DNA of 64,000 nucleotides, from the NCBI RefSeq assembly GCF_000376825.1, contig NZ_AQXW01000004.1:1984001-2048000 (forward strand), read 5' to 3'. Every line of letters begins with the position of its first letter. Position 1 is the stretch's first letter. The translations under genes and the position numbers were made by a program. The notes beneath the pieces were generated by a model. It had not been told where the DNA came from. It worked only from the letters and a program-made list of their open reading frames with translations, and made no database searches. Below, piece after piece: positions 16,336 through 24,038 of the stretch. Origin of the DNA: Demetria terragena DSM 11295. Lineage in GTDB: Bacteria; Actinomycetota; Actinomycetes; Actinomycetales; Dermatophilaceae.

Positions 16336-17016
16336 ATGCAGGATCCTGTGATCGAACCTGTCGAGGTGACCTGGGCCCCGGTGCGCAAGTCCATGATTGC
16401 TGCCGCCGTGGCCGGCTTGCTGTCCGCCGCCGTGATCTTCGGCATCACCCAGGAATGGATCGTGCGCCGAAGAACCTACGGCGAGCAGATTCCCGCGCAG
16501 GATGCGCCGCTGATGGCCGCGATCCTCCTTGCGGTCTGCGGCTGGTCCGCCTGCTTCCTGGTCAACGAGCTCTCGTTCAACAAGGGAAAGCGCGGCCCCC
16601 GGGTCATCGTGTTCAGCCCGCACGGACGAGTCCTTGCGTCGCTTGCGTATGCCGCCGTCCTCTGTTCGATGACCATGCTCCTGCCGCTGCTCCCGGACTT
16701 CCCCGACGACGGTTCGGCCCAGTCCGCGTGGCATGACCCGGCCGTTGTCCTGCTCGCGTTCCTGGGGGTGGCGACCCTCACCATGCTCAACGCGGGAGCG
16801 ATGGCGCTGTTCATGACGAGGCAGACCTGGGCGATCGCGGCGGGGCTCACGGCGCTGCTCGTGGTGTCGCCGCTGGCCGGATGGTTCGTGCTGATGCGTC
16901 CGCTGGGGATGCCGGTCGCCGACGCGCGGGCGTACGTCCCCCTCGCCGGGGCCGCAATGGTTATCGCCCTCGGATGGGCATGGGGCGTCGGGCTCGCCAC
17001 CCGCCTGCCGAGGTGA
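16336..17016 (+). CDS. Multi-pass membrane protein, function unknown
   Basis: 226 residues with about six hydrophobic segments (near 20-38, 58-76, 94-114, 130-150, 158-180 and 196-218). No domain recognised. It begins 15 bases after the siderophore-binding gene and continues into another small membrane protein, so it may be read through from the iron-box promoter; there is no terminator in between. A role in iron uptake or siderophore handling is only a contextual guess. The ribosome binding site is poor. Confidence 0.6.
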   Translation: MQDPVIEPVEVTWAPVRKSMIAAAVAGLLSAAVIFGITQEWIVRRRTYGEQIPAQDAPLMAAILLAVCGWSACFLVNELSFNKGKRGPRVIVFSPHGRVLASLAYAAVLCSMTMLLPLLPDFPDDGSAQSAWHDPAVVLLAFLGVATLTMLNAGAMALFMTRQTWAIAAGLTALLVVSPLAGWFVLMRPLGMPVADARAYVPLAGAAMVIALGWAWGVGLATRLPR

Positions 17017-17023
17017 TCCGGCG

Positions 17024-17368
17024 ATGATGCTCGCACTGCTCGTGCTCTTCGGAGTACTGCTGATCGCGAGTACGTTCATGGTGATCATCGCGCGACGAGG
17101 GCTCGCGACCACCGACGACGGTTACGACGCCGTGCCCGATCATGTGCGCTCGGACCCCGAGCTAGCCCGCCGGGCCAACGCTGCGATCGGGCGGCACGGA
17201 CTGTACGGCGTGATTCTGTCGCTAGCACCAGTCCTGTACGCGACGTGGATGCTGACGTTCGAGATGAGTCGTCACGTGCCCACCGAGGTCCTGGCGGCCG
17301 CTGCCGCCCTGGGCGCACTTGCCGTGATCGTGCTTCGGTTGCCGTTCGAACGGATGAAGCACTGGTGA
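17024..17368 (+). CDS. Small membrane protein, function unknown
   Basis: 114 residues with three hydrophobic segments (2-22, about 62-82, 87-105) and a polar loop between the first two. It starts seven bases after the previous gene, with AGGTGATCCGG as possible ribosome binding site, and its end meets the convergent MFS gene head to head with no spacer. No recognised family. Confidence 0.55.
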   Translation: MMLALLVLFGVLLIASTFMVIIARRGLATTDDGYDAVPDHVRSDPELARRANAAIGRHGLYGVILSLAPVLYATWMLTFEMSRHVPTEVLAAAAALGALAVIVLRLPFERMKHW

Positions 17369-18622
17369 TCAGGTGAGCGTCGGCCTGGTCTCCCGCGCCA
17401 TCAACCACGGCACCATCGCGATCAGGCTGATGGCTGCGGTCACCAGGAAGGCGGCGCCGAAGCCGGCCTGGTCGGCGACCACCCCCACGAGCACCGGACC
17501 AAGGATGGCGCCCGCGTCCTGGGTCATCTGGAAGGTCGAAAGCACCGTGCCACCGCTGCGGTCTTGACCCACCACGTCGGCGACAGTTGCTTGCTGAGCG
17601 GGGTTGAGGAGGCCGGCTCCGACACCGGACAGCACCGAGAGGGCAAGCAGCATCGCGATCGAGCCGCTCTGCCCGAGTAACCCGAGTCCGAGACCCGTCA
17701 TCGCGAGCCCGGCCAGCGCCACCGGGCGACGACCGACGCCGTCGACCAAGCGACCCGCGACTTGCAGGGTCGCGGCGGTGCCGACTGCGCCGAGGGCCAA
17801 GACCAATCCGGCCACCCACGTGTCGTCGTGCAGCGCCACCGCGAACTGTGGCAGCACCGCGACTCGGACCCCAAAGTTGCTCCACCCATTGGCGAAGGCA
17901 GAGGCGAGCGCCGCGCGATAGGCCGAGTCGCCGAGGGCTTCGCGCACCCGCATCGGGGTCTGGGGTTTGGCATCGGGTGCGGGGCGTAGCGATGCCGCCG
18001 AGAGGCGTACGGCCACCACGCCGGCGGCGATCACTAGGGCGATGGCGTAGGCGATGAACGGCAGTCGCAGACCCCACCCGGCCAATGCGCCTCCGAGTAC
18101 CGGGCCGACCATGCCGCCGATGAGGAAGGAGCTGGCGTATGCCGACGAGACCCGGCCGCGCATCTGGGGCGGGGCGATCCGTACCAGCAGCGCCATGGCC
18201 GACACGGTGAACATCGTCGAACCAATGCCGCCCACGCCGCGCAGCACCAGCAGTTGCCCGTATGACTGGGCGAACGCCGTCGCCACGGATGACGCGGCCA
18301 CCACCAGGAGGCCGGTGAGGTAGATAGGCCGTTCTCCCAGCCGGGTGACGAGCGCTCCGCCGACGGGCGCAAAGATGAGCCGGAAGAAGGCGAAGGCTGA
18401 GACAACCAGGGACGCGGCGGCGACGCCGACGTCGAAGGAGCGGGCATACGCCGGGAGTACTGGTGAGACGAGCCCGAACCCGATCGCGATCACGAATGCG
18501 GCGGCGATGAGGACCTTGATTTCACCGGGCAGCGCAGGTCGGTCCGTTGCGCGCTGTGTCCGTAACCTCACGACGCAGAACAACCACATCGGACCGAGCC
18601 TTGTTCCACGCGACCCAGACAA
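17369..18622 (-). CDS. MFS transporter, drug-efflux type
   Basis: Twelve-helix major facilitator, up to 417 residues. The first half has the motif A-like loop RLGERPIYLTG between helices 2 and 3 and RGVGGIGSTMFTVSAMALL; the 6-7 loop is short; motif A is repeated as RLVDGVGRRPVALAG. This pattern fits DHA1-type proton antiporters exporting small molecules, substrate unknown. The start is unclear: TTG at 18622, ATG at 18589 and GTG at 18571 are all in frame, none with a convincing ribosome binding site, while the first helix starts around residue 36 of the longest form. Divergent from the NDH-2-like gene. Confidence 0.83.
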   Translation of the reverse strand: MSGSRGTRLGPMWLFCVVRLRTQRATDRPALPGEIKVLIAAAFVIAIGFGLVSPVLPAYARSFDVGVAAASLVVSAFAFFRLIFAPVGGALVTRLGERPIYLTGLLVVAASSVATAFAQSYGQLLVLRGVGGIGSTMFTVSAMALLVRIAPPQMRGRVSSAYASSFLIGGMVGPVLGGALAGWGLRLPFIAYAIALVIAAGVVAVRLSAASLRPAPDAKPQTPMRVREALGDSAYRAALASAFANGWSNFGVRVAVLPQFAVALHDDTWVAGLVLALGAVGTAATLQVAGRLVDGVGRRPVALAGLAMTGLGLGLLGQSGSIAMLLALSVLSGVGAGLLNPAQQATVADVVGQDRSGGTVLSTFQMTQDAGAILGPVLVGVVADQAGFGAAFLVTAAISLIAMVPWLMARETRPTLT

Positions 18623-18643
18623 AGGTGACCCTTACCACACGGG

Positions 18644-18649
18644 TAGATT
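18644..18649 (+). promoter_or_regulatory. Candidate -10 of leaderless oxidoreductase mRNA
   Basis: TAGATT followed by six bases and the ATG at 18656, with no Shine-Dalgarno between; a clear -35 is not seen. Confidence 0.55.
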
Positions 18650-18655
18650 CGAAGT

Positions 18656-19924
18656 ATGTCTGAAACTCCGGTGGTGTTGATCGTGGGCGGTGGCTTCGCA
18701 GGGCAGCGCGCCTACCGCGAACTGAGTGGTCAGGGTTACCAGGTGCGCTTGGTGGACCGGCACCCGTATTCCAACTTCCAGCCACTGCTTTACCAAGTCG
18801 CGACCGGCGGCTTGAACCCCGGCGATGTGGCGTACTCGCTGCGGGAGTTCGTTGCTCGCAAAGGTGGCCGGGGCAGCATGTTCCGGCGGGCCACCGCCAC
18901 CGGCATTGACCACGAGAACAAGCAGTTGCTGGTCAGCCGGGGCGAACCCATCCCCTACGACAAGCTCATCCTTGCTGCGGGGGTCGGGGCCAACTATTTC
19001 GGCATCCCTGGCGCTGAAGAGAATTCGCACACGATCTACACCCGCGGCGACGCGCTCAATGTGCGTGACCTGATCTTCACGGGGCTAGAGCGGGTCGCGG
19101 CTGGGGAGGACCCCGACGGGCGGTTCACCGTACTCGTGGTCGGTGGTGGTGCGACTGGCGTCGAGATGGCCGGCACTCTCGCGGAGATGAAATCCGAGGC
19201 GCTGCCGTTGGTCTATCCCGAGTTGAGCACGGACAGCATGCGGGTTGTGCTCGCCGAGATGGCACCCACCCTGCTCGGTCCGTTCAAGCCGGCGCTGCAG
19301 GACTACACCCTGGAAGAACTGCGCAAGCGCGGTGTCGACGTCAAGCTCAACACCGCGGTCGAGGAGGTACGCCCCGGCCGGGTCGATCTCGACGGCGATT
19401 CGCTTGACGCGGATCTGGTGATCTGGGCGTCGGGTGTCGGTCCGCACGAGACGGTGAAAGATTGGAACGTCCCGTTCGGCAAAGGCGGGCGCATCGTGGT
19501 GGACGAGCATCAGCGGGTTGAGGGTCACCCGGACGTGTACGCCGTCGGCGACTGCGCTATCCGCCCCGACGAGCCGCTGCCGCAATTGGCGCAGCCCGCG
19601 ATCCAGAGCGGTCGCCATGCCGCCAGGCACATCATGGCGACCGACCGCGGCGAGTCGATCCCGCCGTTCAGTTATCACGACAAGGGCACGATGGCCACGA
19701 TCGGCCGCAATGACGCGGTCGTGCAGTTTCCCAAAGGTCAGTCGCTCACCGGGTTCCCGGCGTGGGCGCTGTGGGCCGGCGTACACCTCGCGACGTTGCT
19801 GGGTGGACGCAACCGGGTCCAGGCCATGATCAACGGTGGTTTCCGCTACATGGCCTGGCCCAAGTCCGCCACCGCGATCGTCGGCGACGTGGTGACCCTC
19901 GACGAGCGGGACGAGCCCAACTGA
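18656..19924 (+). CDS. NAD(P)/FAD-dependent oxidoreductase, type II NADH dehydrogenase-like
   Basis: 422-residue flavoprotein that most resembles NDH-2, passing electrons from NADH to quinone without pumping protons, on the inner face of the membrane. FAD-binding GGGFAG is near the N-terminus (11-16), followed by LLYQVATGGLNP; the second Rossmann motif for NADH is VVGGGATGVEMAG; VYAVGDCA is the second FAD contact; AQPAIQSGRHAARHI matches the quinone-site region (AQxAxQ) of NDH-2. A C-terminal amphipathic or hydrophobic segment (FPAWALWAGVHLATLLGG) fits membrane attachment. Other members of this family are ferredoxin or thioredoxin-type reductases, so the assignment is good but not certain. 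Message probably leaderless. Confidence 0.85.
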   Translation: MSETPVVLIVGGGFAGQRAYRELSGQGYQVRLVDRHPYSNFQPLLYQVATGGLNPGDVAYSLREFVARKGGRGSMFRRATATGIDHENKQLLVSRGEPIPYDKLILAAGVGANYFGIPGAEENSHTIYTRGDALNVRDLIFTGLERVAAGEDPDGRFTVLVVGGGATGVEMAGTLAEMKSEALPLVYPELSTDSMRVVLAEMAPTLLGPFKPALQDYTLEELRKRGVDVKLNTAVEEVRPGRVDLDGDSLDADLVIWASGVGPHETVKDWNVPFGKGGRIVVDEHQRVEGHPDVYAVGDCAIRPDEPLPQLAQPAIQSGRHAARHIMATDRGESIPPFSYHDKGTMATIGRNDAVVQFPKGQSLTGFPAWALWAGVHLATLLGGRNRVQAMINGGFRYMAWPKSATAIVGDVVTLDERDEPN

Positions 19925-19933
19925 TCGGAGGGG

Positions 19934-20254
19934 CTAGCCGACTTCCATCTCGCCAAGGTCGTCCCACTCGTCGGCCTGACCCTGCATGTTGCGCACCTTC
20001 GGCGTCTCGGCGAGGTACTGCGGCAGGTCGGCCTGCGCCTGCTTGAAGTGACCGCTGGTGACGTGGGCTTCGGCAGCGTCGTCATCGAAGGCCTCGACCA
20101 CGACATATTCGGTGGGGTCATCGACACTGCGCGACCAGTCGAAGAACCGGTTGCCCGGCTCGGCGCGGGTCCCCTCAGTGAAAGCGCGCGTGAGTTCTGG
20201 CCATTGGTCGGCGTACTCCGGCTTCACTTTCCACTTCACAACGATCAAGATCAT
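19934..20254 (-). CDS. Antibiotic biosynthesis monooxygenase (ABM)-fold protein
   Basis: A 106-residue ferredoxin-like ABM-domain protein, of the YgiN/quinol monooxygenase type. Visible features are MILIVVKWKVKPEYADQWPEL at the start, GNRFFDWSRSVDDP, YVVVEAFDDDAAEAHVTSGHF and a C-terminal tail. Such proteins dimerise and oxidise quinones or act on small aromatic substrates; substrate unknown. The frame is open upstream, but the ATG at 20254 has GAGGAG five bases before it. Convergent with the NDH-2-like gene, ten bases apart, and divergent from the IclR regulator. Confidence 0.82.
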   Translation of the reverse strand: MILIVVKWKVKPEYADQWPELTRAFTEGTRAEPGNRFFDWSRSVDDPTEYVVVEAFDDDAAEAHVTSGHFKQAQADLPQYLAETPKVRNMQGQADEWDDLGEMEVG

Positions 20255-20381
20255 GACTACTCCTCGCGTGGGAACATCTGTGCCGACACCAGCATCGCAG
20301 GCCGGCGCGGCGTGGGTGGAGGGTGCTCTCACCTGGTGATAACCGCAGGCTGAATCGCGACGCGGGCGCGACACCGTGACC

Positions 20382-20387
20382 TAGGCT
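20382..20387 (+). promoter_or_regulatory. Candidate -10 of leaderless iclR-type mRNA
   Basis: TAGGCT followed by seven bases and ATG at 20395; no ribosome binding site. Confidence 0.5.
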
Positions 20388-20394
20388 GACCGGC

Positions 20395-21150
20395 ATGTCC
20401 GGCTCGGTCTCTCGCACGCTCGACATCCTTGAAGTGGTGGCGACTCGTGGTGGTGCTTCCGCCAAGGACATCGCCGCCGAGACCGGGTTGCCGCTTCCGA
20501 CGGTCTACCGCCTGGTGCGTGAGTTGCTCGACGGCGACTATCTCGTACACATCAGAGGCGAGCAACGCTTCGAGCTCGGGTTCAAGGTGCACGCGCTCGG
20601 TCGGTCCCTGCACGCCCAGGTGGGTGTGTCGCGAGAGGTGTACCAAGCGGTCACCGCGTTGCACCAGCAACTGCACGTCGCGGCCTATCTGGCGATCCAC
20701 CGCGGGTCGCAGATCGTCGTGGTCTTCACCGCCGACTCGCCGGAATGTCCTCGGTTGACCCCGATTGAGGTCGGCTATCACGAGGCAGCGCACGCCACCT
20801 CGCTCGGCAAGATTCTGCTCGCCAACATGGACACCGAGGAACGTCTTCTGCATCTCGACCCGGAGCCGATGCCGAAGTTCGGCCCGGGAACCATGACGAC
20901 GCACGCCGAGCTGTTTGCGCAGCTCGACGAGGTTGCTGGACGCGGAATCGCATGGGAATACGGGGAGTTCAAGGAGGGGGCGACCTGCGCAGCGGCCGCA
21001 GTGCGAGATCGCACCGGCACACTCATCGGCTCCGTCGCAGTGTCGGCACCCGACGCGCGGCTGGAGTATGGCAAGACCAAGACCGAGCAGGCGCTCCGCG
21101 CGACAGCCTCCCAGGTCAGCCGGTTCTATCGGCTGAACGCCAGCTCCTGA
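20395..21150 (+). CDS. IclR family transcriptional regulator
   Basis: 251-residue dimeric repressor/activator. The winged helix covers residues 1-65 (SRTLDILEVVATRGGASAKDIAAETGLPLPTVYRLVREL), followed by the GAF-like ligand-binding domain (about 80-250) with HEAAHATSLGKILLANM and GIAWEYGEFKEGATCAAAAVRD, both typical of IclR effector domains. Ligands in the family are small aromatic or carboxylic metabolites. The only divergent neighbour is the ABM-fold monooxygenase gene, the natural candidate target. The start at 20395 follows a TANNNT hexamer by seven bases. Confidence 0.9.
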   Translation: MSGSVSRTLDILEVVATRGGASAKDIAAETGLPLPTVYRLVRELLDGDYLVHIRGEQRFELGFKVHALGRSLHAQVGVSREVYQAVTALHQQLHVAAYLAIHRGSQIVVVFTADSPECPRLTPIEVGYHEAAHATSLGKILLANMDTEERLLHLDPEPMPKFGPGTMTTHAELFAQLDEVAGRGIAWEYGEFKEGATCAAAAVRDRTGTLIGSVAVSAPDARLEYGKTKTEQALRATASQVSRFYRLNASS

Positions 21151-21152
21151 CC

Positions 21153-21244
21153 AACGCCGGTCGAGCGCAACGCCGGTCGAGCCCCTAGCGCTGGTCGAGC
21201 CCCTAACGCCGGTCGAGCCGCTAACGCCGGTCGAGCTTGTCGAG
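21153..21244 (+). repeat. Tandem 16-18 bp repeat array
   Basis: Five head-to-tail units beginning at 21153, 21169, 21187, 21205 and 21223, consensus AACGCCGGTCGAGCCCCT, the first unit two bases short and the last running into GGTCGAGCTTGTCGAGACC. Related single units recur at about 21333-21370. There are no unique spacers, so it is not CRISPR. It starts two bases after the IclR stop. Confidence 0.8.
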
Positions 21245-21259
21245 ACCTCTTGCCTTGGT

Positions 21260-21303
21260 CTCGATACGGCTCGCGCTGGGGCGCTCGCCTACTCGACCAG
21301 CGG
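21260..21303 (+). repeat. Dispersed palindromic repeat, copy 1
   Basis: A REP-like element of about 44 bases containing CGATACGGCTCGCGC and CGCTCGCCTACTCGACCAG, the start pairing with the upstream GAGCTTGTCGAGACC. Same core occurs twice more within 320 bases. Confidence 0.75.
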
Positions 21304-21400
21304 TGTGTGGCGGGGTCTTACGACGGTTGGGCCCCTAGCGCTGGTCGAGCCCCTGACGCTGGTCGAGCTTGTCGAGCTTGTCGAGACCTCTTGCCTTGGC

Positions 21401-21443
21401 CTCGATACGGCTCGCGCCAGGGCGCTCGCCTACTCGACCAGCG
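21401..21443 (+). repeat. Dispersed palindromic repeat, copy 2
   Basis: Second copy of the core, preceded like copy 1 by GTCGAGACCTCTTGCCTTGG, so the repeat unit is longer than the core (about 75 bases). Confidence 0.75.
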
Positions 21444-21573
21444 GGACGACCGGCGGAGTGTTGCTCGCCCGCTCGCCCGGCGTGGTGACTGCGCCTTCTC
21501 ACTGGCCGATAACTGCTCTGGGCGGCGGCCGCGTAGCGGCTCTATTGTGACTCAGGTCACGTCAGTGCGCGGT

Positions 21574-21616
21574 CTGGATACGGCTCGCGCCAGGGCGCTC
21601 GCCTACTCGACAGGCG
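21574..21616 (+). repeat. Dispersed palindromic repeat, copy 3
   Basis: Third copy of the core, more diverged at its left end (CTGGATACGG), without the upstream CTTGCC segment. It ends about 40 bases before the next gene. Confidence 0.7.
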
Positions 21617-21653
21617 GGACGACCGACGTGGAGTTCAGTATTCGGAGGTTCTG

Positions 21654-22103
21654 ATGACCGATCTCAAGGCAGTGCTGGTGCGCGTGCTGCGTGCCGCCTA
21701 CCCGCATGAGCAGTTTCCTGATGGGCCGTATGAACGTACGGCCGACACCATCTTGGCTGGCGTTGAGGATGACCTGTGGCATCGCGTCGCGCTGGAGAGT
21801 GGTCTGAAGTCGTTGCAGGACAGCGGATTTCAGGACCTGAGCGATCAAGCGACAGAAGCGGTTCTTCAGGAGATCGCCACTGCCGAGTTCTTTGCCCACA
21901 TACGTGGAGTCGCGGTCGTGACGCTCTACAACGACCACGAAGTATGGGAGCTGCTGGGTTACGAGGGCGCCTCGTTCGATCAGGGCGGCTATGTCAATCG
22001 CGGGTTCAACGATCTCGACTGGTTGCCGGACCCGAGGGTCGAGGAGTACGACGGCCCCGACGAGTTCGTCGCCGTGGCCGACCAAGACCAGCCGACGGTG
22101 TGA
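21654..22103 (+). CDS. Gluconate 2-dehydrogenase subunit 3-like protein
   Basis: Small subunit (149 residues) that accompanies GMC-type flavoprotein dehydrogenases. The HEQFPDGPYERTADTILAG start and TAEFFAHIRGVAVVTLYNDHEVWELLGYEG segment match the subunit-3 pattern. Subunit 3 of the Gram-negative enzymes is exported through Tat and carries its partner; here no signal peptide is present, so the complex is probably cytoplasmic. GGAGG lies just before the ATG. It is followed after nine bases by the large subunit. Confidence 0.78.
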   Translation: MTDLKAVLVRVLRAAYPHEQFPDGPYERTADTILAGVEDDLWHRVALESGLKSLQDSGFQDLSDQATEAVLQEIATAEFFAHIRGVAVVTLYNDHEVWELLGYEGASFDQGGYVNRGFNDLDWLPDPRVEEYDGPDEFVAVADQDQPTV

Positions 22104-22112
22104 GGAGCCGAC

Positions 22113-23702
22113 ATGAGTGACACCCAGACCCAGTTCGGAACTCCGATTGACCACGAGACCGAGGCAGTCGTCATCGTCGGTTCCGGTGCAGGCGGCGGCA
22201 CGGTCGCCTACGAACTGACCCAGCGGGGCATCCCGTGTGTGGTGCTGGAGGCTGGCCCGTTCCTCAAACCTGAGGACTATGAGAACGACGAATGGGCGGC
22301 GTTCAACCAGATGGCCTGGCTGGACCAGCGCACCACGTCCGGCAGTTACCGGATTACCCGTGACTTCCCCAACCTGCCTGCCTGGATCGTGAAGGCGGTG
22401 GGTGGTACGACCACGCACTGGAGCGGCGCCACTCCGCGCTTCCACGAGCACGAGTTCAAGGCGCGCACCCACTATGGAGAAGTCGCCGGGGCGAACCTGC
22501 TCGACTGGCCCATCACGCTGGCTGATCTCGCGCCGTACTACGAGCGCGCGGAGAAGGCGATCGGCTCGACCCACCGACATGGACGACCACCGCTGCCAGC
22601 GAACAACAACTACAAGGTCCTGGCCAACGGCGCCGAACGCATCGGATACCAGTTTTACGCGACGGGCCCATATGGCACGAATGCTGAGCCGTACGACGGC
22701 CGCCCGGCGAGCATTCAAGATGGCTTCAACTTCCAGGGTGACAAGAGCACGGCGAAGTGGAGCACCGCCGTGCGAGAGATTCCGCGGGCGCTGGAGACCG
22801 GCAAGTGCGACCTGCGGGCGCTCAGCCACGTCGTGCAGGTGACGCACGACGCGAAGGGCCGAGCCAATGCCGTGCTCTACCTGGATTCTGAAGGCAACCT
22901 GCACCGCCAGGCGGCCAAGGTTGTCTGCGTCGCGGGCAACTCCATCGAGACCCCGCGACTGCTCCTGATGAGTGCTAGCGCTTCGCATCCGGACGGCCTG
23001 GGCAACTCCTCGGGACAACTCGGTCGCAACTACATGCGCCACACGACCGGGTCGGTCTACGCCCGCTTCGACCAGCCCGTACGGATGTATCGAGGGGAGA
23101 CGATGGCCGGCATCGTTGCTGATGAGGCGCGCCTGGACACCAGCCGCGGATTCGCCGGGGGGTACTACATGGAGACGCTGTCCCTCGGCCCCGCCTTCCT
23201 CGCGGCCTTCGCCGAACCCGGTTCGTGGGGAAGGGAATTCACCGAGATCCTGGATGCGTACGCCAACACCGCCGGCATGTGGATCGTCGGTGAGGACATG
23301 CCTCAAGAGTCCAACCGAATCACCCTGGACGGCGCCGCGAAAGACCAGTGGGGTCTGCCTGCCTCCAACGTGCACTTCGACGATCACCCCAACGACGTCG
23401 CCATGCGCGAGCACGGCTATCGGCGCGCCGATCTGCTCTACGAATCGGTGGGCGCGACGGGGACCCACCACACCCCGCCGTACCCGGCGACGCATAACCT
23501 CGGGACGGCCCGGATGAGTGCTCGACCAGAAGATGGTGTGGTCGGTGCATACGGTGAATCCCACGACGTTCCAGGGCTTTTCGTGAGTGATGGCTCAGTC
23601 ATGACGACCGGTGCTGCGGCCAATCCCACACTCACGATCGTGGCGCTCGCGATGCGCCAAGCCGAGCACATCGCCGACCGGTTCGCGCGGGGAGACCTGT
23701 AG
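22113..23702 (+). CDS. GMC-family FAD-dependent dehydrogenase, large subunit
   Basis: 529-residue flavoprotein oxidising an alcohol group of a sugar, sugar acid or related polyol. The ADP-binding motif is VGSGAGGGTVAYEL (22-35), GGTTTHWSG is the FAD-attachment region, and the C-terminus has THNLGTARM and GAAANPTLTIVALAMRQAEHI with the conserved His/Asn active-site region. It forms a two-gene operon with the subunit-3 gene and has TGAGGAG before its ATG. The usual third component, a multi-haem cytochrome c, is not encoded nearby, so the electron acceptor is unknown. Substrate cannot be predicted. Confidence 0.87.
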   Translation: MSDTQTQFGTPIDHETEAVVIVGSGAGGGTVAYELTQRGIPCVVLEAGPFLKPEDYENDEWAAFNQMAWLDQRTTSGSYRITRDFPNLPAWIVKAVGGTTTHWSGATPRFHEHEFKARTHYGEVAGANLLDWPITLADLAPYYERAEKAIGSTHRHGRPPLPANNNYKVLANGAERIGYQFYATGPYGTNAEPYDGRPASIQDGFNFQGDKSTAKWSTAVREIPRALETGKCDLRALSHVVQVTHDAKGRANAVLYLDSEGNLHRQAAKVVCVAGNSIETPRLLLMSASASHPDGLGNSSGQLGRNYMRHTTGSVYARFDQPVRMYRGETMAGIVADEARLDTSRGFAGGYYMETLSLGPAFLAAFAEPGSWGREFTEILDAYANTAGMWIVGEDMPQESNRITLDGAAKDQWGLPASNVHFDDHPNDVAMREHGYRRADLLYESVGATGTHHTPPYPATHNLGTARMSARPEDGVVGAYGESHDVPGLFVSDGSVMTTGAAANPTLTIVALAMRQAEHIADRFARGDL

Positions 23703-23732
23703 CCCGCTGCGTACGTCATCGTCAAGATCTTC

Positions 23733-23762
23733 TTGACAAAACTCCGTGCGTCAATGAATCAT
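23733..23762 (+). promoter_or_regulatory. Promoter of the small membrane protein/HTH operon
   Basis: Perfect -35 TTGACA (23733-23738), 18 bp, then AATCAT (23757-23762) six bases before the ATG at 23769. The -10 lies inside the palindrome. No ribosome binding site, so probably leaderless. Confidence 0.5.
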
Positions 23763-23768
23763 TGACGC
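23748..23768 (+). promoter_or_regulatory. Perfect palindromic operator abutting a start codon
   Basis: GCGTCAATGA (23748-23757) and TCATTGACGC (23759-23768) are exact reverse complements around one central base. The palindrome covers the presumed -10 and transcription start and ends on the base before ATG 23769. A dimeric repressor bound here would block initiation; the HTH protein of the same operon is the obvious candidate. Confidence 0.72.
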
Positions 23769-24038
23769 ATGGCTACCAACATCAAGACCGTGGACTACTC
23801 CGCTGGCATCGCCTTGATACTTCCGGGTATCGCGTTGACGCTGGTGTCCGCCAGGTTCGACGGATTCGTCAAAGGCGCGTGCCAGGGCGCCGGCATCATG
23901 ATGCTCCTCATCGGCGTCTATCTGATCGCCGCCCGGATGAGGAAACCAGCTGCGCGCGCGGACACCGACGGCATGTGGTTGCCGAGCCGCGACGGTGACG
24001 CCTCCCATGACGACACACCCCGCGACGACGCCCGATGA
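23769..24038 (+). CDS. Small two-helix membrane protein, unknown function
   Basis: 89 residues with two hydrophobic segments (about 10-28 and 38-58) joined by a short loop, then a polar Asp/Arg-rich tail, presumably cytoplasmic. No family recognised. It is the first gene of a two-gene operon and its stop overlaps the start of the HTH gene by four bases (ATGA), so the two proteins are made together. A membrane sensor or toxin-like partner of the regulator are both possible; nothing in the sequence decides. Confidence 0.65.
   Translation: MATNIKTVDYSAGIALILPGIALTLVSARFDGFVKGACQGAGIMMLLIGVYLIAARMRKPAARADTDGMWLPSRDGDASHDDTPRDDAR

Larger units (their letters stand above)
21304..21653. other. Repeat-rich noncoding region
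   Basis: Apart from the two repeat copies listed, no gene is supported: the open frames here differ between repeat copies and have no start signals. The promoter of the following dehydrogenase genes should lie near the end, but I see no clear hexamers. Confidence 0.5.

Noticed and set aside
15598-17112. Long minus-strand open frame (504 codons) across the siderophore-binding and membrane protein genes
   Set aside because: Arg/Gln/His-rich low-complexity text typical of antisense frames; the plus strand has a clear lipoprotein.
21153-21244. CRISPR-like array
   Set aside because: The 16-18 bp units are directly contiguous with no unique spacers, and no cas genes are present.
21603-23564. Long minus-strand open frame (653 codons) opposite the GMC dehydrogenase
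   Set aside because: It is the antisense shadow of a GC-rich gene whose sense product has all family motifs; the antisense product resembles nothing.
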